DNA of 64,000 nt, taken from positions 22,882,047 to 22,946,046 of the forward strand of contig OX467087.1 in assembly GCA_950106755.1 (NCBI GenBank), given 5' to 3'. Below, piece by piece: positions 11,440-24,313 of the stretch. Position numbers and translations under genes: made by a program. Below the pieces are notes generated by a model. The model saw only the letters and a program-made list of their open reading frames with translations, did not search any database and had not been told where the DNA came from. Positions within the stretch are counted from its first letter, which is position 1; each line of letters starts with the position of its first letter. This stretch comes from Climacium dendroides. Lineage: Eukaryota > Streptophyta > Bryopsida > Hypnales > Climaciaceae.

Positions 11440-12320
11440 TAGAGGTAGCTTAAACCCTTGAAGGACCATTTGTCCCTTTGAGAGACATGTGGGATTTGGG
11501 GCAATAATCTACAGTCTCATTCTTTGTCCTGATTTTTTGAAACTTTTTCTGAAGATAAAAAAATTGATTAGCTATTTAGCTTAATGTAAATATAATTTTT
11601 TTTTCAATCAGTGCCTAGGAACAAAAGTCAAGCTCAAAATAGTAGAGAGGAAAGGAAAACAGGGGAGAGGGGGCAACAAAAAAAATTCAAAATGTGAATT
11701 AAATTTTTTTTACTCACTTATTATATTTTTGTCTACATGGAAAGCTTTTATTCATTACTTTTGGATTTGTTATGAGAAAATTATGGACAATATTGTTTTT
11801 TGGGCAATTAGAGCATCTTCTTGAAAAAATAAGTTGTAGGATTCATTTGTAAATGCAATTTTTACAATTTAAAAAAAAATTCTACATGGTTTAGTTATCT
11901 TACTAGAACAAAGTATAAAAATTAAGTTTTAAATTTTTTTTTCCTAAACTCTCAACTTAATTTTCCACTATAAAGATTTATAGCTCAAAACTATGTAGTG
12001 TAAAAAATTAAAGTTAAGATGGTTCAAAATCAAATAATCTCATCCCACGATGTACTAAAAAACTTTTTTTTTTCACTTTAAATGTAGATATCTTGCAATG
12101 TGTGCAATCAAAATTATTGAAGTTTTTTCCACACATTTTCATACTAGTTAGGTTTAAGATCCTATAGTTAGATGTGCCAAAAAAATTCAAACTTTTTTAC
12201 TTTTTGAAATGGTAGTCTTGAGTGTTTTTTGGCAAAAAAAGGTCTTATGAGTTAAGGTGCAACAAATTTTGTTACTTTTAACAACATGATTAAAAAGTTA
12301 TTGTTTGATATGTTCTGGGG
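11440..12320 (+). repeat. Dispersed AT-rich repeat family R1, full copy
   Basis: This stretch aligns over about 0.9 kb with 61660-62575 and in part with 48590-49340. Landmarks are GGGGAGAGGGGGCAACAAAA, a stretch containing GGAAAGCTTTTATTCATT and TTTTTTGGCAAAAAAAGG near the end. No reading frame of note is present. The termini are undefined, so I cannot assign it to a transposon class. Confidence 0.65.
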
Positions 12321-14944
12321 GGGGTACTTATAGTGTCCATTAAAAACCACGTGTGAACAAAACTTTGGATACCCTATATACTTTTTGAATTTTAAATAAA
12401 ATTAAATGAAAAAAATATGAATAGATTTTTCTACTTTGAAAATTTATATTTTGAATTATTGTTATTTTTATTTGTTAATAATAATTAGTTAAAAAATTTG
12501 AAGTAAAAAGATACATTGTAGAACTGAAAAATGACTTTCACACCCCTATATAAGAAAAAATTGTCTTAAAAATGAACAAAAAATTTCCAAAAAGAACTCT
12601 CTATTGAAAGCTCATTTTGAGTGAAATATTGATGCAATGGTCATCTAAATGTGTTCTCTAAAAATTTTTGAGTTAAAAAACATGCTATTTTAGTGCATTT
12701 TTAACCTCTTCTAGAAATCATTCCATATTTTATTTGAGTTTGAAATTTTGAGAGTAGAATCCTATAGTCATTAGTAAACAATGCTCAAAATTTGAAGTTA
12801 AAATTATAGTTTATTAGAAACCACTTGTTCGCAAGTGGTTTGTTGTAGTAGAACTAAGTGCACCCCCCAAGGATATGTTGTTTTCTTACTCCCCTAAGTA
12901 ACTAAAAGAATGACTTTTTTAAGATTCCTTGATTTTTATATAAATGGATAGCTTTGAATTATTCCATTTTGAATTGACAAGATGAAAATTATGAGGGGTT
13001 TTAGATTGCAGATATTTATGGAATCTCTACTCTAAATAAACTTTGAAGTTCTTTATTTAACTCAATTTTCAATATTTTAGAAATAAAATAAAATCATTGG
13101 ACATAAATTCTTTATTACAACAATGCAATAATTGGAATTGACATTTTTCAATTCAATCCATGACTAAATTCTTAACAATTTCTTATTTTAAATTATATTC
13201 TACTTCACTCTACTTACTATTTTTTTCAAGTCAAATATAAAATATTTTTTTTGAAATTTTTATATGTATTTTCAATTTATTTTTTCAATATTTTATAAAG
13301 ATTTATTTTGTAGGATCTACACATTTTTGTATAAAAATTGAAAGATGAAATGTAACCATTTGGAAAGAGTTGAAAATATGTTTTTTTCAAGCATCATGAT
13401 CTTATAATCGATAGGGTATACTTTAACAAAACTAAAAGAACCTATGGTTGGATTTGTTAATAAATGAATATAGATGAAGATTTTAGCCTTGTTTTGGATT
13501 TGAATTCTTTGAAGCAGTTTTAGGCCTGAAAACATTGAATTGCTTTAGGGATTAATATTGTATGATCCAATCATAGTCTTCCTCATACTAAGAAGGTATC
13601 ATGCCTTCTTTCTTTAATGCTTGAGAGAGACTTTGAATTAATTCAAGGATTGGGATTGGCTTAGTAGCCATTGATAAGACAATTTTGTTTATTGTAAGGG
13701 GTTCCTTTTTAAGGATATAAAAGGGACCTTGCTTCATTGGTGAATTATGCTATGTATCAAAGAGCTAGGTAGGGAGTGTGAAAGGAGGTTGGATGATGGA
13801 CCCCTTGAATAAGTTCCACCTAAAATCTCCTACCAAAGTTCTCTAAAAAAATTAATTAACTAATCTCTTAAAGATAAGATCTATTGCCAACTTGTCAAAC
13901 ATCTTGTTTGAGCCAAATGTAATCACTATGAGAAATTTCAATTTGTTTCATGATAAAGGGTTTAGGTTATCATTTTTGTTGAAAAAATTGAAATAAATAA
14001 TTAAAAATAGCAAAAGCGTCTGAATTATTTCTCAAGAAATACATGTAAAAATGGAAATTAGTGTGGTAATTGGTTATTTTATTTTTTACATCCAAAATAG
14101 CCACAACAAAGACCTTGATGTTAAATTTGACTATCAAACCAAATTTATCTTTTTATTTAAAGGATATGTACAATTTTGATGTCCTTTACTACTAGAATTT
14201 TTTTTCTATTTATGTTATATTTTTCAAAAAAATTAATAGAAAAATCAAAATATTATGATTTTTAAAGTTAAAGGTGGGAATAAAATTATATCAACTATAA
14301 TATATATTAGAATAATTTAGAATTTTTTCATAAATAAAGATTACAATGAAAAATTTAATATTGTAATTGAAATTTAAAATTAATAAAATAAAATAAAATA
14401 TGAATGAAAAACACATCATATTGCGTTACTTGGATTCTAATATATGGAGCTTGCAATAATTGTTACAATTTTTATTTTTTCAAAATTTCAAGATGAATTA
14501 CTAGAAAAATACATTGTTAAGATTCATTTTAAAAGTTTAAATCAAGTATAAAAAATGATAAAATTAAAAATTACAATCAAGGTTGATTTAGGCGTCGACC
14601 AAGGTGCATTCACTTTTTGGATGCATAGACCTTTAGAATTTATCTAGTTTTCTATTTATTATATTTCCTATTAGATACATTTAATGTCTTAGACATATGT
14701 TTCAAATAGATGTAATGTATAACAACTTGTCTAATGTGACAATGAGATTTACGGTGTCCTGTTGTAAATCAGTACATATAGTAAAAACATATTATTATAT
14801 GTTTTGTTCAATAACTTCATAGTGAAGTTATAGGTTGAGAAGCTTGAAGGTGACGTTGTTCTGGAAAGATATATACGTGGATGAGTTTGCCTTAAACTTC
14901 CATTCAACCTTATTAGTGAGTTTGTTATCTACTTTGTAGTTCAA
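12321..14944. other. AT-rich non-coding stretch
   Basis: No gene is recognised. TATAAAAG at about 13726 is followed by a moderately GC-richer stretch and could be the promoter of an old LTR or lost gene, but no LTR boundary or primer-binding site was found. Homopolymer A and T runs dominate the rest. Confidence 0.5.
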
Positions 14945-15391
14945 ATGTCAAATTGGAGGATTTTTTCTGAATTTCAAGATAAAGAGCCTCAACCGGACAC
15001 TGAATTTGAGCTTTCACTATCACAACTGCCGAATCAACCTCTTTTACTGCGAGATTTAAGACGTTCTCAAGAAGAAGCCGGACCATCTCGACCGCCAAAA
15101 CAACCTTGTGTGGAGCGGCGATGGCACGATAATCTAGATGCTGAAACTCGAGCATTAGTGATCTTATTTCAAGTCGGATGTGTTGAACTAGGCACTCGCG
15201 AAATGACATTCGAGGCAAGTTATGAAGGCAAGAACATGGACCAATATTTTTGTATGGCTCGGCCTGTGGAAGGTAGTTGTGGCCATCAACGATGGTTGGA
15301 AGGGCCTGTCAACCCTTTGACAAAGATTGAGCGTGCAAAATATGTTGCCGCTACCGTCAAACGCATTCTCAAGTTTCTTCAAATGGAGTGA
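14945..15391 (+). CDS. Hypothetical protein, 148 residues
   Basis: An ATG-started frame of 148 codons lies in a small island with clearly higher GC than its AT-rich flanks, which favours real or recently real coding sequence. The predicted protein is hydrophilic, with a Gln/Pro/Glu-rich N-terminal third (about residues 10-55), then a more structured half holding RWHDNLDAE (about 59-67), CMARPVEGSCGH and a basic C-terminus ending KRILKFLQME. There is no signal peptide or membrane segment. I do not recognise the family. It stands alone, with no neighbour within 4 kb. It may be a single exon or a fragment captured by a mobile element. Confidence 0.4.
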   Translation: MSNWRIFSEFQDKEPQPDTEFELSLSQLPNQPLLLRDLRRSQEEAGPSRPPKQPCVERRWHDNLDAETRALVILFQVGCVELGTREMTFEASYEGKNMDQYFCMARPVEGSCGHQRWLEGPVNPLTKIERAKYVAATVKRILKFLQME

Positions 15392-18300
15392 AGCTTTGAT
15401 TGGAACTTTGTTTTTTACCTCTAGTTGATATTTGTTAAGTTTTAGTTCTAAAAGTTATGTTTTGAGTGTTTATTGAAATCACAATGAATGATTATATTTT
15501 GCTAGAAGTGAAATTGGAATTAGAATTTTAGTTAAAAAAAGGACTACAGTTTGAAGTGAGTGTGAATGGGAATGTGGTTAGAATGTTTGGTGGGCCTTGG
15601 TAGGAGCATGGGTTGAAGTGCCCATACCTCTCACCTTAGATGGGGAGGAAAAGGTGGAGAAGAGGAATCTTATCTAGTAGGGAGTGGGAGTTTGAGAGTG
15701 GTTACTGTTGGTTTTGAGAGGTAGATTTCGGGCTGATGTAGCTCATTGAGCATTGAATCTTTAGAATTGAAACTTTGGCATCTAATTCTTTGTGATTATA
15801 CCTTTCCAAATTGTGCTTGCAAGTTGTATTTGGGCTTGTGAATCAAAAGTTATAGAGTTTTAAAGTTGAGAGGACCCAAGGCCTTCCATTGAGAAAAGCA
15901 GAGGCTTCTTTGAGCCATAACTTTTGGATTATTTTGCATCTTGTCTTGAGATTTGAAGGGAATGTATATCATTGTAATAACTTTTCAAAAAGTCATCACT
16001 TATCTAAATTGAAGTTTGGAAGAGAAAGTTATGAGGAGTTGAAGGTTTGAAGGAAAGTTGGAGTTTGGAAGGAGAAAGGCCGTGACTTGGAGCGACCACA
16101 ACTTGGTGTGTGATTTTCATAAGGCTTTGAGAATTCTTGTGTAATTAGTTTGAAATTTTTTTTATCCATAATGAGTTCATTCATTTGATTTGGATTGTTA
16201 TTGAAGAAGTTATGGAGTGTAAAACATAGGAAGGAGGGTTGCCTTCATAGTTTAAAAACCCGAGACTTTGTTCTTTAATAACTTTTGGACAAAGTCTTAG
16301 TTTCTTATGAAACTTTCTGAAGTTGTGGATTAGTGTTAGGATTCTAAATTGCTATTACACTTTCAATTTGTATTTGTAGTTCAAAATTTATGGAAGAATT
16401 TAGAGGCAGTAGTTGGTTGCCAAAGGATTTTAGGGACTTCTATTTTGCACTCTAGTAACTTTTGAAGAATAGTTTGGATAGAATTGAGATTTGGAGGGTG
16501 TTTTGCTTGTGAAGCTATCTTTCCAAAATGCTATTACACTTAGCATTTGGAGACTTAAACCATCTGTGGTACTAGGAAAAAGATTGCAGCTAGTGAGAGG
16601 AGAAATTCTTTAGTATTCTTTGGGGTTCTTTGGGTTTTTTTTTTAAGACTTGAGGGCTTGAAGAGTCCAAGACATGAAGACTTGAAGATTAAAAGGCCGT
16701 ACATGCCGAAGATCTAGCTGTGTACTATGGCTTGTGGCTTTGTTATTTTTAGCCAGCTTTGGAGGCCCGTTGTCTTTTATTGTTTTTCCAATCCAGATTT
16801 GGAAGATCGTCACATTCAATTCTGCATTGTAAACCTGTTGTAGGCTATATAGATATCCAACTAGCCTCTTTTTATGTTGTGGGCGACGAAATGGGGTTGA
16901 TCACCCACATGGTCGAATCTTATGTCGTTCTCATTGATAAGGCTGAATTAATGACTAGTTGACCGGTGAATTTGAAGTTTAGAAGCCTATCATTTGGACG
17001 ACAGCTCGTGTTCTGTTGTCCCATTTTACCCGTTCAAAAATTTATTTTTTATTACACACCCTTATCCAAGCCCTTTAGAGCCACCACAGGATAGGATGGG
17101 TGAAGATTGGATGAAGATTTGAGTTTGAAGACTTTGAAGACTAAGAGAAGATACCTGTTAGAAGAATCTCCATCAAAACACAATAATTAGCAGCCAGAAA
17201 CTTCACGTGTTTTCTAAGCGCACACCTCTTATCACGACAACGGCCTAAAAGACCTATGTGAAGGAAGGTTTGTTGGGAATGGTTCATTGTTCTATGTCTC
17301 ATGGAAAGCACAAGGAGACCACAAACTTTCTACATTGGAGCCCATAACTAGTAGCCCTCAATGTGTAGTCCACAAACTTTACAATTTATACTCTAAGTTG
17401 GATTTTAGAAAAAATCACTTAAGAAATAAATTTATCCCCATAGGACCAAATGACCATTCAATGTATGTATGAGATCTCAAGTGAATAATTATATAAAAAG
17501 TTCATTTTGATAAAATATTTATGAAATTTTGTTACAAGGTAAGAATATGTTATCTTTTGGTGGAAATATGATATTTTTCCAATTAGGTGCATGGATCAAA
17601 AGTTATTTTGTTTTGATTATTTCAAGCACCTCAAAAAGCTTTTGGCAACATTTGCAAAACTCATTTAATTTTGAAATGTGACAAGTAGGTAATTTACATG
17701 ATATAAGATGCAAGTATTAAAAAACATAATGATTAGTAGTATAAAAATCTCACTCTTGGATGAATTAAAAGTTTGATGGCCATGTGGGGCAAGGCCAAAA
17801 GAATATTTTTTTTCTAACTTCAAATGTTACAATCTTTCAAATCATGTGGTCAAAGTTTATGAAATTTTTTCAACATCTTTCCAAAGTAGTCTAGTATAAA
17901 TTTGTATGATTGGATTTTTTTCAATATTTTCTCATTGCCCTTAAAAATATCAATCCTTGATAATTTATGCCTAAAATGCACGTTTAGTTGGTCCTTTAGA
18001 AGTTAAAAGGAAAAATTTGCAAGTTGCCAAATATAGCATTGAGGTGTTGAAACTGAATTTCTATGTCAAATTTTCAAGGGTCCATGTCACCTCACATGGT
18101 CACACTATTCATGAGATGAGATGTGGCACTTTTTAATAGAATGACTTAATTTATGCCAAATTTGACATTCACATAAGGTAGTCTTTTAGGTAAAATATTC
18201 CTATTCCAATTTTGTTGCATTTCATTTTTGTTACAAAATCTTCTTTTCAGTTGTGAAAAAATATGAACATAATCCTATATATATATATGCCAATGATGCC

Positions 18301-19900
18301 ATATAAGTTAAAAAATTGGAAATTATCTCTCTTGTTCTTGATGAAAGTCATGAGCTAAGACAATACTTCCTCTATTTTAGATTTGTATACCTATACTTAT
18401 TAATTAATTTGTTATATTCAACCCCCATTATACAACATACAATCTTTAAGACAAAAGTGTATAGGTTTTTTAAGAACAAAGCTAAGAGTTGTACATAGGA
18501 ATCTTAGACATAAATACATAATACCTTCCTAAGTAAGTACAAAGTGTACAATATGCTTAATTGCATGTGCTAATTGGTTTCTTAAACATAGTTATTTGAT
18601 AATATTCAGATTAATCCTTAAACAACATAAAAGCCATTTTTTGGTTGATGAATGACAAAGAATCTCTCCATGCAAGACAAAAATGTAACTATTCATCTTC
18701 CAAATTTTGTGTGAAAAGGGAACATCTTCTACAATAGCCTATCTTCCAAGGAGTGCTTTTTTATTTTTTTTAAATAAAAAATTCACATGGTACCCAAACA
18801 GATGATTTCCAAAGTGAATGACTCATCATTTAAGGATTAAGTAGTCCAATCTATGAATATTAATCTTGTAACGCCTATAAGTGATTGACAAATAATTTTG
18901 AAAATGCAAAATGAAATGAAGGTTAGTATATACAAGTTTCCTTTCAGAAAGTCAATCACTTAAAAGAATATAATTAGTATATTTTTCTATATAAATTATT
19001 TCTATATAAATTTTTAACAAAAATAAACTATAGGAGTTGAATAAAATCCTAAACTCATCTACTTCTGAACCCAAGAGAAACTCAACTTCTTTAGGTCAAC
19101 TTGCATTCTCAACTTATATCCTTCTAAACCTGACAAAAGCTAGAACTCACTCCCAAGAAGTTCTGAAGCCTCAGCTTCCATCACTAATGTATCTCTAATT
19201 TATTCCATCTCAGAAACCTGCTGCACACAAGAGTCACCGCTGAAGAAACTCAACAAGTGTTCAATCGGCGCCGGAGCTTCAAAGTGCAGGCAAAGTCCCC
19301 GAGAGAAACTTAAAATGAAGTTGCTATCAGCTCCCCGAAGCTCACAGCCCTTTGAAAAGCTCAAATCACAGACTGCAACCAACGCCAGATCGAAGAATCC
19401 ATTCATTCGATCGAGAACCAACAACAATCAGAACGGATATTCATATTGTACGTAATTGCGTATACAGAACAGTGGATACTTGCTAACTTCAAATGGACTA
19501 GCTCCATATACCATTGATCATAATTTGGAAAAATTTGCAAGAAAAATGAGGGTGCTGCATGCGCGCTTACTTGCACTTACAGTCCCAGGATGGGTCCAGA
19601 TGTACGCACATCACAGGGAGAACGGGAGGGCGATACCGGGGGGGGGTTCCAAAATCAGTCTGATCGACTCACGCATCGTTGACATGCGCCAGAGGCGTAC
19701 GATATAAAACATCTCGACGATTCTGCGTACCTTAGTTGTGATATCCAACGCTGATGATGTCCCACCAGCGGCGTTGATCCAGTTCACCATTCTTTGCCTG
19801 TGAGTATCTGCATCCACATCACCCGCAAATTAATTACGTAAGTCCAGAATGAAAATGAAAATGGGAGATATACATAGATATATGTATGTATTTGTGTATG
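15392..19900. other. Repeat-derived non-coding stretch
   Basis: No gene is supported. From 15.7 to 16.6 kb the sequence repeats variants of ATAACTTTTGGA amid GA-rich DNA; similar wording recurs at 48.0-48.4 kb, suggesting a shared old repeat. A GC-richer patch at 16.7-17.2 kb and another at 19.2-19.8 kb hold only short, motif-free frames. The patch at 19.4-19.8 kb lies just beyond the broken lipase copy and could be a remnant of another gene. Confidence 0.4.
18380..18990 (+). repeat. Dispersed duplicate, copy 1
   Basis: This aligns in the same orientation with 21395-21770, sharing ATTCAA-CCCC-CAT, GGAACAAAGCTA-like and TAATTTGACAAATAATTTTGAAA-like words in the same order. Together the two copies flank the broken lipase copy. 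No coding content is seen. Confidence 0.5.
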
Positions 19901-19920
19901 TGTGTGGCCGTATGTAAAAT

Positions 19921-20964
19921 TCATACCGATAAGGTCGTCAATTCGAGCTGAGCAGGTGCTTGTCTGTTTGAATTCATCATAGTAAGCTTGAAACCTTGCC
20001 CGGCGGGCCGAGGGGGAAAGAAAATGCCAGGGTGGGGGAGGCGGACCATCTCGGGCAGTTCAATGCGAGAGCGCGGCAAGCTCAGCCAATGGCTCAGTCG
20101 ATGGGAAATAAACGGCCCATAACTCTTGTCAGTAATGATCGCCGAAGGAAACAAGAGGTTGGGCTTCGCATCGAAACGTAATTTCTGCAAAAGCGTAAGT
20201 CGCTGCAGTCACTGGGTTAACAGTGTCGAGGGTCATCGTCTCGCTTAGATATTCCACGTTCTTGAAGAAATCAACACACCCGCTGCAGATGAAGTCGTAC
20301 TTGTTCATACAAAGGCAAGGGCACCAATTCAACCTCGCAGTTTCAAAAACGTCCCCATCTCTGGACCCTTGTTCAGATCGTAGCCTAGGACACGGGCGCC
20401 GATACGTTTCAGAAACTCGTACATTTCTGCCTTGAGTCCGCTCAACCCTACCAAAGGAATGGCTGTGTTGAAGACGCACATCTCAAACTGAAAGGAGGTC
20501 CACAAGTCTGCAACCAGCCTCTCCAAAGACATATGGGGAGGGTTGAAATAGAACTCCTTCAGCCCCGTTATATTATCGTTCAGATGAAGTCCTTGACCGA
20601 CAATCATAGCAAGTCCAGCGCCCAGCGAGTGCCCGGTAAGGACAACATTTTGTGCTCCAACACAATCCACAAAATCCCTGACAAAGTCGCGCAGATGCTT
20701 CACTCTCTCGCTCTCGTGCACCATCTCCACTAGAAATCGTATGTCCGTGAGAAAATCTTTGAGGTCTTTGGACCCCCGAACTGCAACGACATATTGATGA
20801 GACTCTCTCTTCCAAAACATTTGCTCTCTCATCTTATCGTTGATTAAACCTGGAATTTCGAATGCGTTGGGATCCACCAATTCATACCCATGATCTGTCC
20901 AAAGGTTCGAGAACCCCGATAGCCTGTTAAGTCTCCACTTCCGCGTTTCATACACCTTACACAA
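19921..20964 (-). pseudogene. Class-3 lipase pseudogene, paralogue of 4539-5666
   Basis: The central part (20329-20964) translates to the same protein as the intact lipase, including GHSLGAG and FNPPHMSLERL. It is broken in several ways. About 60 N-terminal residues are missing upstream of 20960. Ten codons present in the intact gene (TSVGKYQVVL) are deleted near 20820. A small insertion near 20330 shifts the frame, and a further frame change lies near 20185. The C-terminal part continues in other frames as WCPCLCMNKYD and then LLFPSAIITDKSYG. Similarity extends about 100 bp past the stop of the intact gene, so this is a DNA-level duplication rather than a retrocopy. Expression of a functional enzyme is unlikely. 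Confidence 0.85.
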
Positions 20965-21119
20965 CTAGATGCTTAGATTGCCAGAAAAACAAAATTGTCC
21001 ATAACTTTCTCATCATTAGTCCAAATATAATTAATTATAGCTTTTGATGTAAAAAAAATACAATCTTTGAGAAAAAAAATTAAAATTAAAATAAATTTAA
21101 CTTTCAACTTTTAGCAAAT

Positions 21120-21300
21120 TTTTAGGGGCTATCCTTGAAGTTATTTTTTGGACTTAGGATGACATAACTTTTGCTCCTAGATACCAATTGAAAAAAATAT
21201 ATTTGTATTCCCCCAAAGCCGATCTAATTACCTATCTTTAGAAAAAGTTTCAAAAATAATGTCAAAAATTGAAACCACACAAGCTTACCCTAAATTCCAA
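21120..21300 (-). repeat. Fragment of dispersed repeat R1, inverted
   Basis: The complement of this piece matches the part of R1 at about 61720-61830, including the words CCAATTGA and AAGTTATG-like sequence after a poly-T run. It shows that R1 occurs in both orientations. Confidence 0.5.
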
Positions 21301-21394
21301 GAGTCCCTATAGGGACTTTGGGACTTTAGGGATTAAAGGTAGAAAGTCCCCTAAGATTAAGAAACGAAAAAAAATTTACTTTCTGTCTTTCTCC

Positions 21395-21770
21395 TTGGTA
21401 TATTCAATCCCCATCATATAACATGCGATCTTTTAAGGTAAAATTGTGTAGGATTTTTTTGGAACAAAGCTAGTAACTGTATATGGTAATCTTGGGTATA
21501 ATGTCCTTCTAAATAAGTAGATGTTATGCTTAATTATATAAAGTAATCTTGAGTATATGATTGATATTTGAATTAAGTAGTCTAATCTATTAATATTAGT
21601 TTTTTAATACCTATATTAAGTAATTTACAAATAATTTTGAAAGTGCAAAATTTAGTGAAGGTTAGTGTATGCAATTTATTTTTAAAAGTGAATAACTTAA
21701 ATGAGTGTAATTAACATATTTTCTATATAGATATTCATAGGATATTTAAGATTATTTCTTTAAAGTCTTT
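21395..21770 (+). repeat. Dispersed duplicate, copy 2
   Basis: This is the partner of 18380-18990. The order of shared words is kept but the copy is shorter, with several gaps relative to the first. No gene is present. Confidence 0.5.
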
Positions 21771-22015
21771 AAAATCTCAAATTCATGTAAATTTTTTAAT
21801 TTAATTAAATTTGTTCAATATGATGTTTGAACATTGTCATGCATAAAGGGAATTATTGTCCATTTGTTATCAATTTTAAGATGTAGAGGCTCTATGTTCA
21901 AATTGCAATAAAGTATGTTAAAATTGGTTTATTCCTATAACAACACTTGCTTGTAAATTTAGAAATGCAAGCCTACAAACCTTAAGCTTAGATGTAAATA
22001 GATATTTCACAACTA

Positions 22016-22279
22016 TTGAAGGTATTTATAACATACATATTTATAATATAAACTATACCCTATAACCATGAAAGGTGCTTTTAACATAATATAGACACCT
22101 ATAATATAAATATCCTATAGCCATGTAAGCTATTTATAACATAGACACATGTGATATAATTGAGCACCAATAATATAAATATCATGAAACGATGGAAGGT
22201 GATTTTAACATATGTACCTATAATATAAATATTTCATAACTATAGAAAGTGCTTATAGTATAGGTACCTATAACATAAG
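22016..22279 (+). repeat. Degenerate tandem repeat, about 53-bp unit, five copies
   Basis: Five successive units share the pattern GGTGCTTTTAACATA then ACCTATAATATAAATAT and (C/T)CATAAC(T/C)AT. The copies differ at many positions and one is longer, indicating an old array. The surrounding 21.8-23.1 kb is AT-rich with no gene seen. Confidence 0.65.
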
Positions 22280-23914
22280 ATCCTAGACTCTTAAACTCAT
22301 GATTCATGAACTCAAGATCCTAAACTCATATACAAGCAACTATGATTCCTACTATATTTTCTTATTTCTATTTCATTAATCAAACTCAAAAGCCAAAATT
22401 TACTAATATGCTCTATTGGATAATTGCATAACGACTTGTCACTTATATTCCACTTTTGCCTGATTGCTAATATTTATAGTACTATAACCTTTCAAAATAA
22501 ATATTTTAATATAAAATAAAATAAAAAATAATTAATATAATAATAGAAATAATATATCATCAAATTTGAGACCTAAAACAAATGTAGGTCAAAGTTATTC
22601 ACAAAATAGAGGGACAAAAAAATTTAAAGATATAAATACTTTTAACATTTCAATTTGTAAGAAATAAAAATAAATAATTTACAAAGAAACTAAAAATTGA
22701 CCATTTGTAAGGACTTGATGGTGATGAGATTTTACCAAAAGAATGACCTTAAAACTATTTTCAATATTCAAAAGTGTATATGCAAGGAAACTCTATTTGC
22801 ACAAAGGTGAAGGACTTAAAATAATATATTTTTAGATGCCCCTTGGTAGGAGTCTATTCACCTATTAGGTGAATAGCCCACAAATATTTTAGTTTTAGAT
22901 CATTATTTTGAGTGTTCAATAGTACTAAAACATCTTAGAACTGAAAATGTGAAAAATAAGCAAAATAAAATTTTAAATAAAATTTTTTAATTTAAAAATT
23001 CAAATTCATACAAGTCATGCTTCAAAAGTTATTGCAAAGCAAAGCTTCATCACTTTTTGTGTGATGTAAACTAAGTACCGGTGTTTTTTGTAAACACTTT
23101 AGCTAGTACCCTATTAGATGACCAATGGAATAAACAATCAACAATCAATAATCAATTTTATTTTATAAAATCAATAATAATTATTGCAACCAAAAATTTC
23201 TAACAGTATTTTCTATAGTCACATTAAAGGAAGGACTACATGAATTTTCAAACAAACTATTTATTTATTATTTTATTATTTTTGATGGTTTTGAAATAAA
23301 TTTCCTTCACTATTATTAAAAAAACATAATATTTTGAAATCTTTACAAACAAGTATGAAAATTTGTGAACTATTGAAATCATATATTTGCATTTTTGCAC
23401 ATGTGAAAAAAATTCATTCACATATGATGGCAAAATGGAGTACATAAAGTAAAGAATATTGAATTTTGGACTAGAAATCCACAACATATACTTACTACTT
23501 AGACTCTTTGATAGGGAGAAAGAAGTGTGATTGCTTCATCATGGTTGAAACACATAACTTCCCTATACTAGCCTTGCAAGCACAAGTCTTCTAAAATTAA
23601 TAAAATTCTCACATTTTTTGCTCAAATTAGAAATTATTGCAGATGTTTGAAGAAAAGTAAACAACAATCATATCAAATACTTTGAATATTGGCTTAAAAA
23701 ATCTGATAATTCCAGTGGAGGTGTAGTAAATGATATTGTAAACTAAAATGTCATTTCATTGAATTCATTCTATCTTAAAGAATGTGGTAACAAACATTCG
23801 ACTTCAAATTACAATAAAATATTCCTTCTTAGGGGATTTAAAAAAAATTCAAGTGGAATAGAAACCAAATTTAGATAGCTTCATGTAATCATGTAAAACA
23901 TTCATATTTTATTC

Positions 23915-24158
23915 AAATTTCACATTTAATTACTTTTGGACTTTGAAAAAATTTAGAATTAATAATGGTCATCAAAGAAAAAAAATAGTCATTAGGAGGT
24001 AATGAAAAACATCAAGAGATTAAGACAAAACATTAGGAGACCAATACAAAACATTGGAAGATCTATACAAACATTAGGTTGGAGACCTTCCAATGTTATT
24101 ATTTGGATATCTCCAAATGTTTTGTTTGAAGTTCATTAAATAGTTAAATGTGACATTT
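23915..24158. mobile_element. 244-bp foldback insertion in block B
   Basis: The left end AAATTTCACATTTAATTACT pairs with the right end, whose complement begins AAATGTCACATTTAACTATT. Block A lacks the segment (its TTTTACTCAAAGCAG spans the site), so this is an insertion. Inner inverted words (CAAAACATTGGAAG against CTTCCAATGTT) add to the hairpin. The target duplication is at most a few A residues and is not certain. Confidence 0.6.
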
Positions 24159-24227
24159 AAAAGCAAAAAGAACCATTTTGAAATTTAGCTTCAGTTTGAA
24201 GAGGGAAAAAATGATCCAAATTGGAAG

Positions 24228-24313
24228 TGTCATTGGATTCAATTCAATATGACTACAAGCTTCATCACTAGCACATTGGATTCAATTCAATATGACTACA
24301 AGCTTCATCACTA
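24228..24313 (+). repeat. 43-bp tandem repeat bordering the pogo-like elements
   Basis: The unit contains CATTGGATTCAATTCAATAT, then GACTACAAGCTTCATCACTA. Two units precede the first transposon, two diverged units lie between the elements (about 27432-27517) and one follows the second (30082-30126). Block A has a single diverged unit at about 2893-2935. Confidence 0.85.

Noticed and set aside
20101..20479. Separate 116-codon minus-strand gene
   Set aside because: Its C-terminal part is the frameshifted continuation of the lipase pseudogene; the N-terminal part is out of frame with the family.
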